From assembly GCA_002711845.1 (NCBI GenBank), contig PASF01000002.1:32001-96000 (forward strand): a DNA stretch of 64,000 nucleotides, given 5' to 3'. Shown here in pieces: positions 9,552-19,718 of the stretch. The position numbers were made by a program, and so were the translations under genes. The first letter of the stretch is position 1. Each line of letters starts with the position of its first letter. The notes under the pieces are model-generated. The model did no database searches. It was not told the DNA's origin and saw nothing but the letters and a program-made list of their open reading frames with translations. This stretch comes from Gammaproteobacteria bacterium (GTDB lineage Bacteria; Pseudomonadota; Gammaproteobacteria; Pseudomonadales; Pseudohongiellaceae).

Positions 9552-10562
9552 ATGCGCAAAACAGACCGACAGAAGAGGGAAAAGGTTTCAGCCTGGCTGG
9601 CACAGCCCGGCAACCACCTGGTCACTGTCGATGATGCAGATTACCCCCCGTTGCTCAGGCAGATTGATGACCACCCGTCGTATCTCTATGTGCGTGGTGA
9701 TCCCGCCGTCCTGGCCAGGCCCATGATTGCCATTGTTGGCAGCCGCGACAGCACGGCGTATGGCCGGGAGGTGGCGTTCCGGCTGGGCGTGGAACTGGCA
9801 CAAAAAGGTTTCGTTGTGTGCAGCGGGCTGGCTGCCGGAATCGATACCGAGGCGCACAAAGCCGCCGTCAAGGCCGGCTGCCCGACTGTTGCAGTGCTGG
9901 GTAATGGTTTGCACGATATTTACCCCCCGGGCAACCGGACCCTTGCCGGGCAGATCGCGGCAGCCGGTCCGCCCCAGGGCGCACTGATCTCTGAACTGTC
10001 GTTGGATGCGCCGCCAGTTGCATCACATTTTCCCAGCCGAAACCGGATTATCAGTGGTCTGAGCCTGGGTGTGTGTGTTGTCGAAGCGACCCTGCGCAGT
10101 GGCTCACTGATCACGGCACGATTGGCGTTGCAACAAAACCGGGAGGTGTTCTCCGTGCCCGGGTCAGTCAACAGTCACCGCAGCCGGGGTTGTCACGACC
10201 TGCTTCGGCAGGGTGCCGTGCTGGTGGAGACAGCAGATGATATCCTCAGCCATGTCGAATCACTGTATCACGGCCAGATGGATCTGCTGGCGCAGCTCCG
10301 GCCAGCCACCGGTTCAGATGCTGTCTTGCCAGCCGCCGACAGCGCCGGCCATGGCGGCTCCGACCCTCACCGCAGCGTCCCGGGTGAAGGTGAAAACAGC
10401 GTGTTGGCCTGCATTGGCGAAGATCCGGTCAACATGGACGCGCTGGTGACGAGGACCGGGCTCACGGTCAGTGCATTGAGCCAACAGGTGCTGACGCTTG
10501 AGCTGTCTGGTGCTATCGTCAAACGCGGCGGTAGCTGGGTGCGGCGGCCGACTTGCAAGTAG
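9552..10562 (+). CDS. dprA: DNA-processing protein DprA
   Basis: DprA binds incoming single-stranded DNA in the cytoplasm and loads RecA during natural transformation. The Rossmann-like domain is recognisable from IAIVGSRDSTAYGREVAF, CSGLAAGIDTEAHKAA, TVAVLGNGLHDIYPPGN and the FPSRNRIISGLS block. A C-terminal winged-helix segment (about residues 270-330) follows a short variable linker. The length of 336 is slightly short for the family. AGGAAG lies just upstream of ATG 9552. The LysM-protein gene that often sits between def and dprA in related genomes is absent here. Confidence 0.93.
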   Translation: MRKTDRQKREKVSAWLAQPGNHLVTVDDADYPPLLRQIDDHPSYLYVRGDPAVLARPMIAIVGSRDSTAYGREVAFRLGVELAQKGFVVCSGLAAGIDTEAHKAAVKAGCPTVAVLGNGLHDIYPPGNRTLAGQIAAAGPPQGALISELSLDAPPVASHFPSRNRIISGLSLGVCVVEATLRSGSLITARLALQQNREVFSVPGSVNSHRSRGCHDLLRQGAVLVETADDILSHVESLYHGQMDLLAQLRPATGSDAVLPAADSAGHGGSDPHRSVPGEGENSVLACIGEDPVNMDALVTRTGLTVSALSQQVLTLELSGAIVKRGGSWVRRPTCK

Positions 10563-10652
10563 CCGGCGCATAGGCTAATTTTCGGCGCCGGTGCTGACAG
10601 TGGCAAGACCACAGGCCGGGCACGAACAGCTGACAATGGCCAGGGCCACGGA

Positions 10653-10676
10653 TTGAAAGGTTGGAAGGTTGAAAGG
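10653..10676 (+). repeat. three tandem 8-bp repeats (TTGRAAGG)
   Basis: TTGAAAGG, TTGGAAGG and TTGAAAGG follow one another directly in the dprA-tsaC gap, with TTCACAAGTTCAC immediately after. They end 40 bases before the tsaC start. No function can be assigned. Confidence 0.7.
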
Positions 10677-10715
10677 TTCACAAGTTCACTGATTCAGAGT
10701 CGGGAGCGACCAGAG

Positions 10716-11291
10716 ATGTTTGATCTTCACGTGAAAAAAGCCGTCAGAGTGATCGAGGCCGGCGGCGTTATCGCCTACCCTACCGAAGCAGTCTGGGGGG
10801 TGGGTTGCGACCCGGACAATCAGGATGCCTGCCTGGCCTTGTTACAGATCAAACAACGGCCGGTTGAAAAAGGTATGATACTGGTCGCGGCAACAGTGGC
10901 GCAATTCGCCTACTTGCTGGCCCCCCTGCCCCGAACACAACAGCAGCAACTACAACAAGCCTGGGCCAACCAGGCGACGACGGGGCCGGTGACATTTCTG
11001 GTGCCCGATACAGACCAGCAGGTGCCATGGTGGGTCAAGGGCAGCCACGATGCGGTGGCGTTAAGGGTCAGCCTGCACCCCAGAGTGCGGGACCTGTGTC
11101 AGGCGCTCGGCGCACCACTGGTATCCACGTCAGCCAATATCGCCGGGGCTGCGCCTGCCACCAGCAGGCTCATGGTGGAAAAAACGCTGGGCCGGCAACT
11201 CGACTATGTGTTGCCGGGCGCACTGGGCGGCGCCACCAGGCCATCGCAGATCATCGACCTGAATAGCGGTCGCGTGATCCGGACAGGATGA
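10716..11291 (+). CDS. tsaC: threonylcarbamoyl-AMP synthase (TsaC/YrdC)
   Basis: TsaC makes threonylcarbamoyl-AMP from threonine, bicarbonate and ATP, the first step of the t6A modification at position 37 of ANN-decoding tRNAs. The YrdC-type fold is indicated by GGVIAYPTEAVWGVGCDP, the KQRPVEKGMILV loop, GPVTFLVP, ALRVSLHP and PLVSTSANIAGAAP. ATG 10716 gives 191 residues, the normal length for the short (YrdC) form, and has GGGAG upstream. A 21-codon upstream extension is open but runs through the tandem repeat and is unlikely to be translated. Confidence 0.93.
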   Translation: MFDLHVKKAVRVIEAGGVIAYPTEAVWGVGCDPDNQDACLALLQIKQRPVEKGMILVAATVAQFAYLLAPLPRTQQQQLQQAWANQATTGPVTFLVPDTDQQVPWWVKGSHDAVALRVSLHPRVRDLCQALGAPLVSTSANIAGAAPATSRLMVEKTLGRQLDYVLPGALGGATRPSQIIDLNSGRVIRTG

Positions 11292-11319
11292 CTAACGCGG
11301 GATAACCCAGGCGGGATAA

Positions 11320-12330
<1,011 letters not shown>

Positions 12331-12334
12331 TACC

Positions 12335-13171
12335 ATGAGCGGCAATGATCGTTACGCGGTGGTGGGTTACCCGGTCGCGCACAGCAAGTCGCCGCTCATT
12401 CATGGTCTGTTTGCCGGGCAGACCGGCGAGGCGATCACCTATGAGCGCCTGGAAATTGCCCCGGAAGATTTCACGCACAGTGTGCGCGAATTTTTTGATC
12501 AGGGTGGCAAAGGCCTGAACATCACCCTGCCGCACAAGGAAGCCGCCTGGCATCTGGTGGATTGGCGAGCACCCAATGCCGACCGTGCTGGCGCGGTCAA
12601 CACCCTGTATCGACTTGAGGATGGGCGCCTGGCGGGCGACAACACCGATGGCGTGGGCATGGTGCGCGACATTGAGCAGAACCATGGTGGTAAACTGCAA
12701 GGCGCCCACATACTGGTGTTGGGCGCGGGCGGCGCCGTCCGCGGGGTATTGCCGCGGCTGATCGCCGCAACGCCGGCATCGCTGTGTATCGTCAATCGCA
12801 CGGTGGCAAAAGCCGAGGCGCTGGCCCGGCTGTTTGTCGACCAGTTCGATATCCGGGTGATGTCCTATGCTGACCTGCAGTCGCAGACGGTTGCGTTTGA
12901 CTGGATTATCAACGGCAGTGCCGGCGGACTCCAGGGCGAGCTGCCGCCCCTGCCTGATGGTATCGCCTCAACCGCAACATCTTGTTATGACATGGTGTAC
13001 GCGCCAGGAGGCACTGTTTTTCAGGGTTGGGCACGGGCGCGAGGCGCTGCCATGGCACTGGATGGTGCGGGTATGCTGGTGGAACAGGCGGCAGAATCGT
13101 TCCGATTGTGGCGCGGCGTCCGCCCGCAGACGGCGCCGGTCATCAAGGCACTGCGCGACGCGTTAAGCTGA
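12335..13171 (+). CDS. aroE: shikimate dehydrogenase
   Basis: AroE reduces 3-dehydroshikimate to shikimate with NADPH, step four of the shikimate pathway. Shikimate-binding residues lie in GYPVAHSKSPLIHGLF and NITLPHKEAAW. NTDGVGMVRD follows, and the NADP Rossmann loop is ILVLGAGGAVRGVLP. NRT (about residue 150) marks the NADP-specificity region. ATG 12335 gives 278 residues, the normal size. The longer open frame from 12254 overlaps hemF and is rejected. The 3' end overlaps the convergent carbonic anhydrase-like gene by nine bases. Confidence 0.96.
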   Translation: MSGNDRYAVVGYPVAHSKSPLIHGLFAGQTGEAITYERLEIAPEDFTHSVREFFDQGGKGLNITLPHKEAAWHLVDWRAPNADRAGAVNTLYRLEDGRLAGDNTDGVGMVRDIEQNHGGKLQGAHILVLGAGGAVRGVLPRLIAATPASLCIVNRTVAKAEALARLFVDQFDIRVMSYADLQSQTVAFDWIINGSAGGLQGELPPLPDGIASTATSCYDMVYAPGGTVFQGWARARGAAMALDGAGMLVEQAAESFRLWRGVRPQTAPVIKALRDALS

Positions 13172-13699
13172 CTGCTGCAAGTAGCGGTCTTTCAGCTCTT
13201 TGTACTTTTTGGCGCTGTACAGGAAAAACGATTTTTCGTCATCGTTCAGCGGCCGGGCCTGTTTGACCGGGGACCCGACATAAAGATAACCGCTTTCCAG
13301 CGTCTTGCCCGGTGGCACCAGGCTGCCGGCGCCGATGATGACATCCGCTTCAACGACGGCGCCGTCCATGACTGTGGCACCCATGCCGACCAGCACGCGA
13401 TCATGGATGGTGCAGCCATGCAGCATGACTTTGTGGCCCACGGTGACATCATTGCCCACCGTGCACGGGTAGCCATCAGGGTTGAACGGGCCGGCGTGTG
13501 TCACATGCATCACCGAGCCGTCCTGAATGCTGCTCCGCTCCCCGATACGGATGCGGTGAATGTCGCCGCGAATGACGGTCATCGGCCATACCGATGAATC
13601 TGCGCCGATCTCAACATCACCGATGACCAGGGCGCTGTCATCGACGAACACGCCGTCTGCCAGTCTGGGTGTATGCGTTTCGAATGCCTGAATGGTCAC
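13163..13699 (-). CDS. gamma-carbonic anhydrase-like hexapeptide-repeat protein (YrdA type)
   Basis: This is a left-handed beta-helix protein of the gamma-carbonic anhydrase/YrdA family, which assembles as trimers with metal sites between subunits. The hexapeptide repeats run through VIGDVEIGADSSVWPMTVIRG, then VTVGHKVMLHGCTIHDRVLVGMGATVMDGAVV. The candidate metal-binding histidines are in GSVMHVTH and GHKVMLHGC. Start GTG 13699 is chosen because a strong AGGGAGGA box lies eight bases upstream; it gives 178 residues, the family length. Whether it has carbonic anhydrase activity cannot be told from sequence. The prlC gene begins divergently 78 bases away. Confidence 0.88.
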   Translation of the reverse strand: MTIQAFETHTPRLADGVFVDDSALVIGDVEIGADSSVWPMTVIRGDIHRIRIGERSSIQDGSVMHVTHAGPFNPDGYPCTVGNDVTVGHKVMLHGCTIHDRVLVGMGATVMDGAVVEADVIIGAGSLVPPGKTLESGYLYVGSPVKQARPLNDDEKSFFLYSAKKYKELKDRYLQQSA

Positions 13700-13777
13700 G
13701 GTATGATCCTCCCTAATGATGTGGACAACAATGATATGATGCCTTATCGCATTCAAGTACGACAGGAGTTTTAGCCA

Positions 13778-15871
13778 ATGTCAACGCCGTCAGCCGCTGC
13801 CCGTAATCCCTTATTGGAATTTGATCGCCTGCCCGACTTTCCGGCGTTAAGCGCCGAACACATCCGCCCGGCTGTGGAGCAGGTGCTGGAGGAAAACCGG
13901 GCGGCGCTGCAGGCCATACTGGCCGATGAGCAGAACCAGACGGCACCGGACTGGCACAGTCTGATGGACGCGCTGGACGACCTGGACGACCGACTGACCA
14001 AGGTCTGGTCCACCGCCAGTCACCTGAACTCTGTCGCCAATACCCCGGCGATTCGCGAGGCGTATAATGACTGCCAGCCGCTGATCACCGAATACTATGC
14101 GGCACTGGGTCAGAATGAGCAGCTTTATACCTGTGTCGAGGCGCTGGGCGCGCGGGCCGATGCGCTCAACCTCGATGATTCACAGCGCAAGATCATTGCT
14201 GACACGCTGCTTGATTTCCGGCTTGCGGGTGTCAGCCTGCCGCCGTCAGAAAAAAAGCGGTTCGCCGACATCCAGACCCGACTCAGTCATCTTGCCAATG
14301 TCTTCAGCAACAACGTGCTGGATGCTACCCGCGCCTGGACCCGCCATCTGACCGATGACACCCTGCTGGGCGGCATTCCCGAGATGACGTTGCAGGCGGC
14401 AGCCAGGGCTGCGGCCAGTAAAGACCTTGAGGGGTATCTGCTGACGCTGGACTTCCCGTGCTACTACGCGGTGATGACGTATGCCGATAACGAAGGGTTG
14501 CGCGAGGAAATGTATCGGGCGTTTGCCACCCGCGCCTCTGATCAGGCGCTCGGAGCCGCCTCAGATAAACTGGACAACTATCCCATCATTCGCGAGATCC
14601 TGGCATTGCGACAGGAGATGGCCCGGATGCTGGGTTACGACAACTATGCCGCCCTGTCAGTGGCGCGCAAAATGGCCAAGTCGACAGATCAGGTCAACGC
14701 CTTTCTCGACGACCTGATCCGTTACAGCCGGCCGGCCGCTGAAAAGGAGTATCAGGCATTATGTGACTTCGCTCGCACCCGGCACGGTGTGGACACGCTC
14801 AATGCCTGGGACGTGGGGTACTACAGCGAGAAACTGCGCAAGCAGGATTATGATATTTCGCAGGAAGAGCTGCGGGCATGGTTTCCGCTGGACAAAGTGC
14901 GCAAGGGGCTGTTTGCCATCGTCGAAACCCTGTATGGCGTGCAGGTTGAAGAGGACAGCAGCATAGGCGTCTGGGACCCGTCCGTGGCCTTCTACAATAT
15001 CCGGCGGGATGGCGACATCGTCGCGCGATTCTATTTTGACCTGTTTACCCGTGAGGGAAAGCGCGGCGGCGCGTGGATGGCTGACTGTCGCAGCCGGCGG
15101 CTGATCACGGCCAGTGGTATGGCCGTCCAGCAGCAGATTCCGGTGGCCTACCTGGTGTGCAATTTTGCACCGCCGGCCGACGACCGGACGCCGGCATTGC
15201 TGACCCACAATGATGTCACCACCCTGTTCCATGAGTTTGGTCATGGTCTGCACCATATGCTGACCCGGGAAAACTACCTGCGCTGCTCCGGCATCACCGG
15301 TGTTGCCTGGGACGCCGTGGAGCTGCCCAGCCAGCTGATGGAAAACTGGTGCTGGGATCCTGAATCAATTGGCTTGATTTCCGGGCACTACCAGACGGGA
15401 GAGTCTTTACCCAAGGCTTTGCTGGACAAGATGCTGGCCGCCAAAAACTTTCAATCCGGCATGCGCAGTGTGCGCCAGCTGGAATTTGCGTTGTTCGATT
15501 TTGCCCTGCATCAGGCGCCGGTCGATATGTCGCACGACTTTGTCAGTGATATTTTGGCCAGGGCGCGAAGTAAAACCGCCGTCTATCCGGTCCCGAACTA
15601 TTATCGCTTTCAAAACAGCTTCTCTCACATCTTTGCCGGCGGCTACGCGGCCGGGTATTACAGCTACAAATGGGCCGAAGTGCTGTCCGCTGATGTATTC
15701 TCCCGATTTGAGGAGACCGGCGTGCTGAACCCTGACACGGGCAAAGCATTTCTTGACAAAATATTGTCAAGAGGCGGTGGCGCAGATGCCTTGACCCTGT
15801 TCCTGGATTTCATGGGTCGCGAGCCTGACCTGGCTGCCCTGTTGAAACAGGAAGGCCTGAAAATACAATAA
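13778..15871 (+). CDS. prlC: oligopeptidase A (M3 family zinc metallopeptidase)
   Basis: PrlC/OpdA is a cytoplasmic M3-family oligopeptidase that degrades short peptides, including cleaved signal peptides. The zinc site HEFGHGLHHM (HExxH, with a downstream glutamate in the GVAWDAVELPSQLMENW region) is present. So are the family segments GGAWMADCRSR, IPVAYLVCNFAPP and the C-terminal FSHIFAGGYAAGYYSYKWAE. The length of 697 is normal (E. coli PrlC is 680). The start MSTPSAAARNPLLEFDRLPDF is preceded by an ACAGGAG box. The gene stands alone, followed by a 391-base gap. Confidence 0.95.
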   Translation: MSTPSAAARNPLLEFDRLPDFPALSAEHIRPAVEQVLEENRAALQAILADEQNQTAPDWHSLMDALDDLDDRLTKVWSTASHLNSVANTPAIREAYNDCQPLITEYYAALGQNEQLYTCVEALGARADALNLDDSQRKIIADTLLDFRLAGVSLPPSEKKRFADIQTRLSHLANVFSNNVLDATRAWTRHLTDDTLLGGIPEMTLQAAARAAASKDLEGYLLTLDFPCYYAVMTYADNEGLREEMYRAFATRASDQALGAASDKLDNYPIIREILALRQEMARMLGYDNYAALSVARKMAKSTDQVNAFLDDLIRYSRPAAEKEYQALCDFARTRHGVDTLNAWDVGYYSEKLRKQDYDISQEELRAWFPLDKVRKGLFAIVETLYGVQVEEDSSIGVWDPSVAFYNIRRDGDIVARFYFDLFTREGKRGGAWMADCRSRRLITASGMAVQQQIPVAYLVCNFAPPADDRTPALLTHNDVTTLFHEFGHGLHHMLTRENYLRCSGITGVAWDAVELPSQLMENWCWDPESIGLISGHYQTGESLPKALLDKMLAAKNFQSGMRSVRQLEFALFDFALHQAPVDMSHDFVSDILARARSKTAVYPVPNYYRFQNSFSHIFAGGYAAGYYSYKWAEVLSADVFSRFEETGVLNPDTGKAFLDKILSRGGGADALTLFLDFMGREPDLAALLKQEGLKIQ

Positions 15872-16262
15872 ATAGCGGGAGAATTTGATCTGGCGCAGAG
15901 ATGCGCCGGAGCAATCGTATACAGTGCTTGCGGTTTGAATTGACAGCGTGGTGCCGTCTTTTGGCAAGAGAGTGACCGATTCTGGCCAGTTACGATGGCA
16001 TTATCGAAATAAGTTTTGCTATAATGCTCGGCGCTTTACATGTAACCCGAATGTCCTGCCAACAAAGCCCACTCCGGTAAGTCCCGGGCGGGCTGCAAGA
16101 TTTGCGCTGGTTTCAGCGTCCGGCCCGCCGGATTCGATACCCGCCACATCGGCACGGTGATTAAAGCTGCCCGCCCCTGCGATACTGCAGACGCCGGGCT
16201 AAAACAATAAAACCTGAAAACGTTTGTAACAGCCCTTTCTTACTATTACGGAGACACGGCGA
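15872..16262. other. 391-base intergenic region upstream of the first cytochrome oxidase operon
   Basis: No credible gene is visible. Near the prlC end is a small hairpin, GGCGCA-GAGA-TGCGCC (15892-15907), with a GNRA-type loop but no following T run. A perfect -10 box TATAAT stands at 16020-16025. From there a leader of about 230 bases would run to coxB, with CGGAGACACGGCG before the ATG. I could not recognise a riboswitch or small RNA in the leader. Confidence 0.6.
16020..16025 (+). promoter_or_regulatory. candidate -10 box of the coxBA operon
   Basis: TATAAT is a perfect sigma-70 -10 hexamer 238 bases before the coxB start. No good -35 is visible at 16-18 bases upstream (TGGCAT at 15996-16001), so an activator may be needed. 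This is inference from sequence. Confidence 0.45.
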
Positions 16263-17411
16263 ATGTTGTCCAAAGCAAAGCTGTGGTTAGGCCTTGCCCT
16301 CAGCACTCTGATGTTCTGGAGTGCGGGTCTGCATGCAGCCTGGGAATTGAACATGCCCAGGGGCGTAACCCAAATGAGTCGAGATACCTATGGCCTTCAT
16401 ATGACAATCTTCTGGTGGGTAGTTGCCATCGGGATTGTGGTATTTGGCGCCATGTTATGGTCCATCATCCATCATCGCAAATCCAAAGGCGCCAAACCGG
16501 CAACCTTCCACGAAAGCACCAAAGTGGAAATTGTCTGGACCCTGATTCCTTTCGCGATTCTGATCATGATGGCGATTCCGGCAACCCGTGTGCTGACCGA
16601 TGCGTACGACACCACCGGTTCCGAGCTGGATATTCAAATCACCGGCTACCAGTGGCGCTGGGAATATACCTATCTGCGTGAAAACATGGATGAAGAGGAA
16701 GTGTCCTTCTTCAGCATCCTGAGCACCTCCCGCGAAGAAATCAGCAACGCCATCGAAAAGTCAGAAAACTATCTGCTGGATGTTGACAAGCCACTGGTGA
16801 TTCCTACCGACACCCGCGTTCGCTTCCTGATGACATCTGCCGATGTGATTCACGCTTGGTGGGTGCCTGACTTTGCCATCAAGAAAGATACGATCCCCGG
16901 TTTCATCAACGAAACCTGGGTGGTGGTTGAGGAGCCTGGTATCTACCGCGGCCAGTGTGCCGAGCTGTGCGGCATAGAGCATGGCTTCATGCCCATCGTC
17001 GTGCACGCATTGCCGCCTGAAGAATATCAGGCCTGGTACGCCGAACAGCAGCAGGCCGCCGCCGAGATTCGTGAACTGGCCAGTGCCGAAATGAGCATGG
17101 AAGATGCCATGGCCCAGGGTGAGCAGATCTACAACCAGAACTGCGTGGCTTGCCACCAGGCCAACGGTCAGGGCATGCCGCCGGTATTCCCTGCTGTTGC
17201 CGGCAGCGACAAAGCCACGGGCGACCGCCTGATCACCATGGACACACTGGTGAATGGTGTTCCCGGCACGGCGATGGCGGCTTATGGCCGACAGCTGAAC
17301 CCGATTCAACTGGCTGCGGTTATCACCTATGTACGTAATGCCTTCGGCAACGACACAGGCGACCTGGTTCAGCCAACTGAAGTCAACGCATATATTCAAG
17401 AAGGACAGTAA
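16263..17411 (+). CDS. coxB: cytochrome c oxidase subunit II with C-terminal cytochrome c domain
   Basis: Subunit II receives electrons from cytochrome c through its CuA centre and passes them to subunit I. The layout is a signal peptide (about residues 1-25), two membrane helices (about 45-70 and 90-110), the CuA domain with [15 protein letters not shown], and a C-terminal fused cytochrome c domain with [14 protein letters not shown] (CxxCH). That makes it a caa3-like subunit II of 382 residues. The GYQWRWEY aromatic electron-entry segment is present. It is the first gene of coxB-coxA-cox11-cox3, with coxA five bases downstream. Confidence 0.96.
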   Translation: MLSKAKLWLGLALSTLMFWSAGLHAAWELNMPRGVTQMSRDTYGLHMTIFWWVVAIGIVVFGAMLWSIIHHRKSKGAKPATFHESTKVEIVWTLIPFAILIMMAIPATRVLTDAYDTTGSELDIQITGYQWRWEYTYLRENMDEEEVSFFSILSTSREEISNAIEKSENYLLDVDKPLVIPTDTRVRFLMTSADVIHAWWVPDFAIKKDTIPGFINETWVVVEEPGIYRGQCAELCGIEHGFMPIVVHALPPEEYQAWYAEQQQAAAEIRELASAEMSMEDAMAQGEQIYNQNCVACHQANGQGMPPVFPAVAGSDKATGDRLITMDTLVNGVPGTAMAAYGRQLNPIQLAAVITYVRNAFGNDTGDLVQPTEVNAYIQEGQ

Positions 17412-17416
17412 AGACC

Positions 17417-19000
17417 ATGAGCGCTGCACACGATCATCATCACGGCCCCGCCAAAGGCATATCGCGATGGTTGTTTACTACCAACCATAAAGATATTGGC
17501 TCTATGTACTTGTGGTTCAGCTTCGCCATGTTTCTCTTGGGCGGCACGTTCGCCCTGGTGATTCGCGCTGAACTGTTCCAGCCGGGTCTGCAATTTGTAG
17601 AGCCCAACTTCTTCAACCAGATGACCACCATGCACGGCCTGATCATGGTTTTCGGTGCGGTCATGCCTGCGTTTGTGGGGCTGGCCAACTGGATGATTCC
17701 ACTGATGATTGGCGCGCCGGACATGGCGCTGCCACGCATGAACAACTGGAGTTTCTGGATTCTGCCCTTCGCGTTCGCGATGATGGTATCCACTCTGTTC
17801 ATGGAAGGCGGCGGGCCCAACTTTGGCTGGACCTTCTATGCTCCGCTGTCCACGACCTACGGACCGCCCTCCACCACGTTCTTCATCTTTGCCGTCCATA
17901 TTCTGGGTGCGTCATCCATCATGGGCGCGATCAACGTGATTGCCACCATCCTCAACATGCGTGCCCCCGGCATGACGCTGATGAAGATGCCGCTGTTCGT
18001 GTGGACCTGGCTGATCACAGCTTATCTGCTGATTGCGGTTATGCCGGTTCTGGCCGGTGTGGTCACCATGATGCTGTTTGATATCCACTTTGGCACCGCG
18101 TTCTTTGACGCCGCTGGTGGTGGTGATCCGGTTCTGTTCCAGCATCTGTTCTGGTTCTTCGGTCATCCGGAAGTGTACATCATGATTCTGCCGGCATTCG
18201 GTATCATCTCAGCCATCATCCCGACGTTCGCCCGCAAGCGTCTGTTCGGTTATGACTCCATGGTGTATGCAACGGCGTCGATTGCGTTCCTGTCCTTCAT
18301 CGTCTGGGCACACCACATGTTTACTGTGGGCATGCCATTGGCCGGTCAGCTGTTCTTCATGTACGCGACCATGCTGATTGCGGTGCCGACCGGTGTGAAG
18401 GTGTTCAACTGGGTGGCAACGATGTTCCGTGGCTCCATGACCTTTGAAACACCGATGCTGTTTGCGATCGCGTTTGTGGTGCTGTTCACCATCGGTGGTT
18501 TCACCGGCGTCATGCTGGCAATCACCCCGGTCGACTTCCAGTACCATGACACCTACTTCGTGGTCGCTCATTTCCACTACGTACTGGTGCCAGGTGCTGT
18601 GTTCTCCATTATGGCTGCCACCTACTACTGGTTGCCGAAGTGGACCGGCTACATGTATGACGAAACGCTGGGCAAGCTGCACTTCTGGCTGTCCTTCATC
18701 GGCGTCAACATCCTGTTCTTCCCACAGCACTTCCTGGGTCTGGCCGGCATGCCGCGTCGTATCCCGGACTATGCCCTGCAGTTTGCTGACTTCAACTGGA
18801 TCTCCAGTGTGGGCGGCTTCCTGTTCGGCTTCTCCCAGCTGATCCTGCTGTTTGTCATCATCAAGTGTGTACGCGGTGGCAAGAAAGCAACGGCTCAGGT
18901 CTGGGAAGGTGCTCAGGGTCTGGAGTGGACTGTGCCGTCACCGGCGCCGTACCACACGTTTGAAACACCGCCCGACCCGACCCTGATCAAGGCTCAGTAA
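17417..19000 (+). CDS. coxA: cytochrome c oxidase subunit I (A1 type)
   Basis: This is the catalytic membrane subunit with a low-spin haem and a haem-copper oxygen-reduction site. The histidine ligands lie in [25 protein letters not shown] (CuB histidine cross-linked to tyrosine, with the glutamate that defines type A1), [10 protein letters not shown] and [10 protein letters not shown]. The D-channel entrance [16 protein letters not shown] is intact. At 527 residues it has the normal length and about 12 helices. It lies between coxB and the assembly gene cox11. A strong hairpin follows the stop. Confidence 0.97.
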   Translation: MSAAHDHHHGPAKGISRWLFTTNHKDIGSMYLWFSFAMFLLGGTFALVIRAELFQPGLQFVEPNFFNQMTTMHGLIMVFGAVMPAFVGLANWMIPLMIGAPDMALPRMNNWSFWILPFAFAMMVSTLFMEGGGPNFGWTFYAPLSTTYGPPSTTFFIFAVHILGASSIMGAINVIATILNMRAPGMTLMKMPLFVWTWLITAYLLIAVMPVLAGVVTMMLFDIHFGTAFFDAAGGGDPVLFQHLFWFFGHPEVYIMILPAFGIISAIIPTFARKRLFGYDSMVYATASIAFLSFIVWAHHMFTVGMPLAGQLFFMYATMLIAVPTGVKVFNWVATMFRGSMTFETPMLFAIAFVVLFTIGGFTGVMLAITPVDFQYHDTYFVVAHFHYVLVPGAVFSIMAATYYWLPKWTGYMYDETLGKLHFWLSFIGVNILFFPQHFLGLAGMPRRIPDYALQFADFNWISSVGGFLFGFSQLILLFVIIKCVRGGKKATAQVWEGAQGLEWTVPSPAPYHTFETPPDPTLIKAQ

Positions 19001-19010
19001 CCCTGAGTCC

Positions 19011-19037
19011 GTCCCACCCGGCGCGGCCGGGGGGGAC
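19011..19037 (+). other. strong intercistronic hairpin between coxA and cox11
   Basis: GTCCCACCCGGC (19011-19022) pairs with GCCGGGGGGGAC (19026-19037), 11 of 12 positions, with a GCG loop. It begins ten bases after the coxA stop and has no T run, so it looks more like an mRNA-stabilising or attenuating element than a Rho-independent terminator. Confidence 0.65.
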
Positions 19038-19114
19038 AGCACGCGATGAGTGGTAAATTGCGACAGGTTGTAAACAGTCAGCTTAATCGTCAACACGCTA
19101 TCGGAGTAATAACC

Positions 19115-19684
19115 ATGAAAACTGACAAAGCGCCATCTAAAAACAAGACACTGGTAACAAAGTTGTTGTTTTCTGTTGTAGGCATGTTTGCTTTCGGATT
19201 CGCTCTGGTACCGCTGTACGACGTGATCTGTGACATCACCGGGCTGAACGGCAATACCAATAACCTGGCTGCGCAAGCCGAGGCCGGCGAAATCATCGAC
19301 GAAACCCGCGAAGTGACGGTTCAGTTTATTGCCCGGGAAAACGGCGACATGGACTGGGGATTTGTGCCCAGTGCCACCCAAGTCAGGGTCATGCCCGGTG
19401 ACGTCAACATGATCAGTTACAAGGTCACCAACAATACTGATCAGGTAATGGTGGGACAGGCAATACCCAGCGTCGCGCCTAACGCGGCAGCCGGTCATCT
19501 GAACAAGGTTGAATGTTTCTGTTTTGAGGAGCAGATATTGCAGCCGGGCGAATCGGCCGATATGCCGTTGCGCTTTTTTGTCGATCCGGCACTGCCGGCA
19601 GAGATCAGCAAGCTGACCTTGTCCTATACGTTGTATGACATCACGGAAAAAAGTAGCAAACTGAAAGCGATAGCAGCACGATAA
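19115..19684 (+). CDS. ctaG: cytochrome c oxidase assembly protein Cox11/CtaG
   Basis: CtaG (Cox11) is a membrane-anchored periplasmic copper chaperone that delivers copper to the CuB site of subunit I. One N-terminal helix (LLFSVVGMFAFGFALVPLYDV) is followed by a periplasmic immunoglobulin-like domain. The conserved copper motif appears as KVECFCFEEQ (about residues 130-140). ATG 19115 has GGAG ten bases upstream and gives 189 residues, near the family size; the open frame from 19046 is less likely. It lies between coxA and cox3, as in many proteobacteria. Confidence 0.93.
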   Translation: MKTDKAPSKNKTLVTKLLFSVVGMFAFGFALVPLYDVICDITGLNGNTNNLAAQAEAGEIIDETREVTVQFIARENGDMDWGFVPSATQVRVMPGDVNMISYKVTNNTDQVMVGQAIPSVAPNAAAGHLNKVECFCFEEQILQPGESADMPLRFFVDPALPAEISKLTLSYTLYDITEKSSKLKAIAAR

Positions 19685-19718
19685 ACGACAATAATATTGT
19701 TTTTTTTGGAGAATAAAG

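Noticed and set aside
15948-16160. Small open frame of 70 codons upstream of coxB
   Set aside because: It overlaps the TATAAT box, has no ribosome site and its composition is not protein-like.
19688-19708. ACAATAATATTGT followed by T residues as a terminator between cox11 and cox3
   Set aside because: The stem is all A/T but two pairs and has no room for a loop, and the T run is part of the leader just before cox3's ribosome site.
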